Shown here piece by piece: positions 6,254-6,269 of a stretch of 6,269 nucleotides of DNA (its first letter is position 1; every line of letters starts with the position of its first letter). This DNA is from an uncultured Lachnospiraceae bacterium (lineage in GTDB: Bacteria; Bacillota; Clostridia; Lachnospirales; Lachnospiraceae): assembly GCA_910588845.1 (NCBI GenBank), contig CAJURU010000063.1:1-6269 (forward strand). The letters run 5' to 3'. The notes under the pieces are model-generated. The model saw only the letters and a program-made list of their open reading frames with translations, had not been told where the DNA came from and made no database searches. The position numbers were made by a program, and so were the translations under genes.

Positions 6254-6269
6254 GTATCACCTATAATTG

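Overview
The window looks like chromosomal DNA from a low-to-mid G+C Firmicute of the gut Clostridia, probably Lachnospiraceae-like. The assignment rests on three protein types common there: Ig-repeat cell-wall proteins (YDG/MBG-like, Big_2-like and X2-like modules), an AgrC/AgrA-style GHKL kinase with a LytTR regulator, and a TnpV fragment of Tn4451-type elements. It is an inference from protein character; no rRNA or other taxonomic marker is present.

Layout, left to right. Positions 1 to about 190 hold mobile-element debris: on the minus strand, a good ribosome binding site and the first ~20 codons of a tnpV-like gene that stops early. This runs into the plus-strand 3' end of a lysine-rich surface protein gene (about 193-627), which has lost its 5' part. 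A short convergent spacer (628-738) follows. The main gene (739-3615, minus) encodes a 958-residue secreted, cell-wall-anchored protein made of about nine Ig-like modules, a Pro-rich 13-residue repeat and a degenerate sortase signal. A 192-bp divergent intergenic region (3616-3807) carries candidate promoters for both directions. On the plus strand, a LytTR response regulator (3808-4536) and a membrane GHKL histidine kinase (4540-5862) form a tight two-gene operon. A possible bidirectional terminator (about 5863-5890) separates the kinase from a minus-strand ORF (5882-6253) that encodes only the C-terminal Ig-like end and membrane anchor of another surface protein.

How the genes may work together: the two-component system sits divergently from the large surface protein and has no AgrB/AgrD peptide genes in this window. 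The simplest hypothesis is that it controls the adjacent surface protein and perhaps itself. A candidate LytTR-type direct repeat lies at the regulator's promoter. The two surface-protein remnants at the flanks suggest a surface-protein locus that has been reshaped by insertion and deletion. None of the regulatory links is proven by the sequence.
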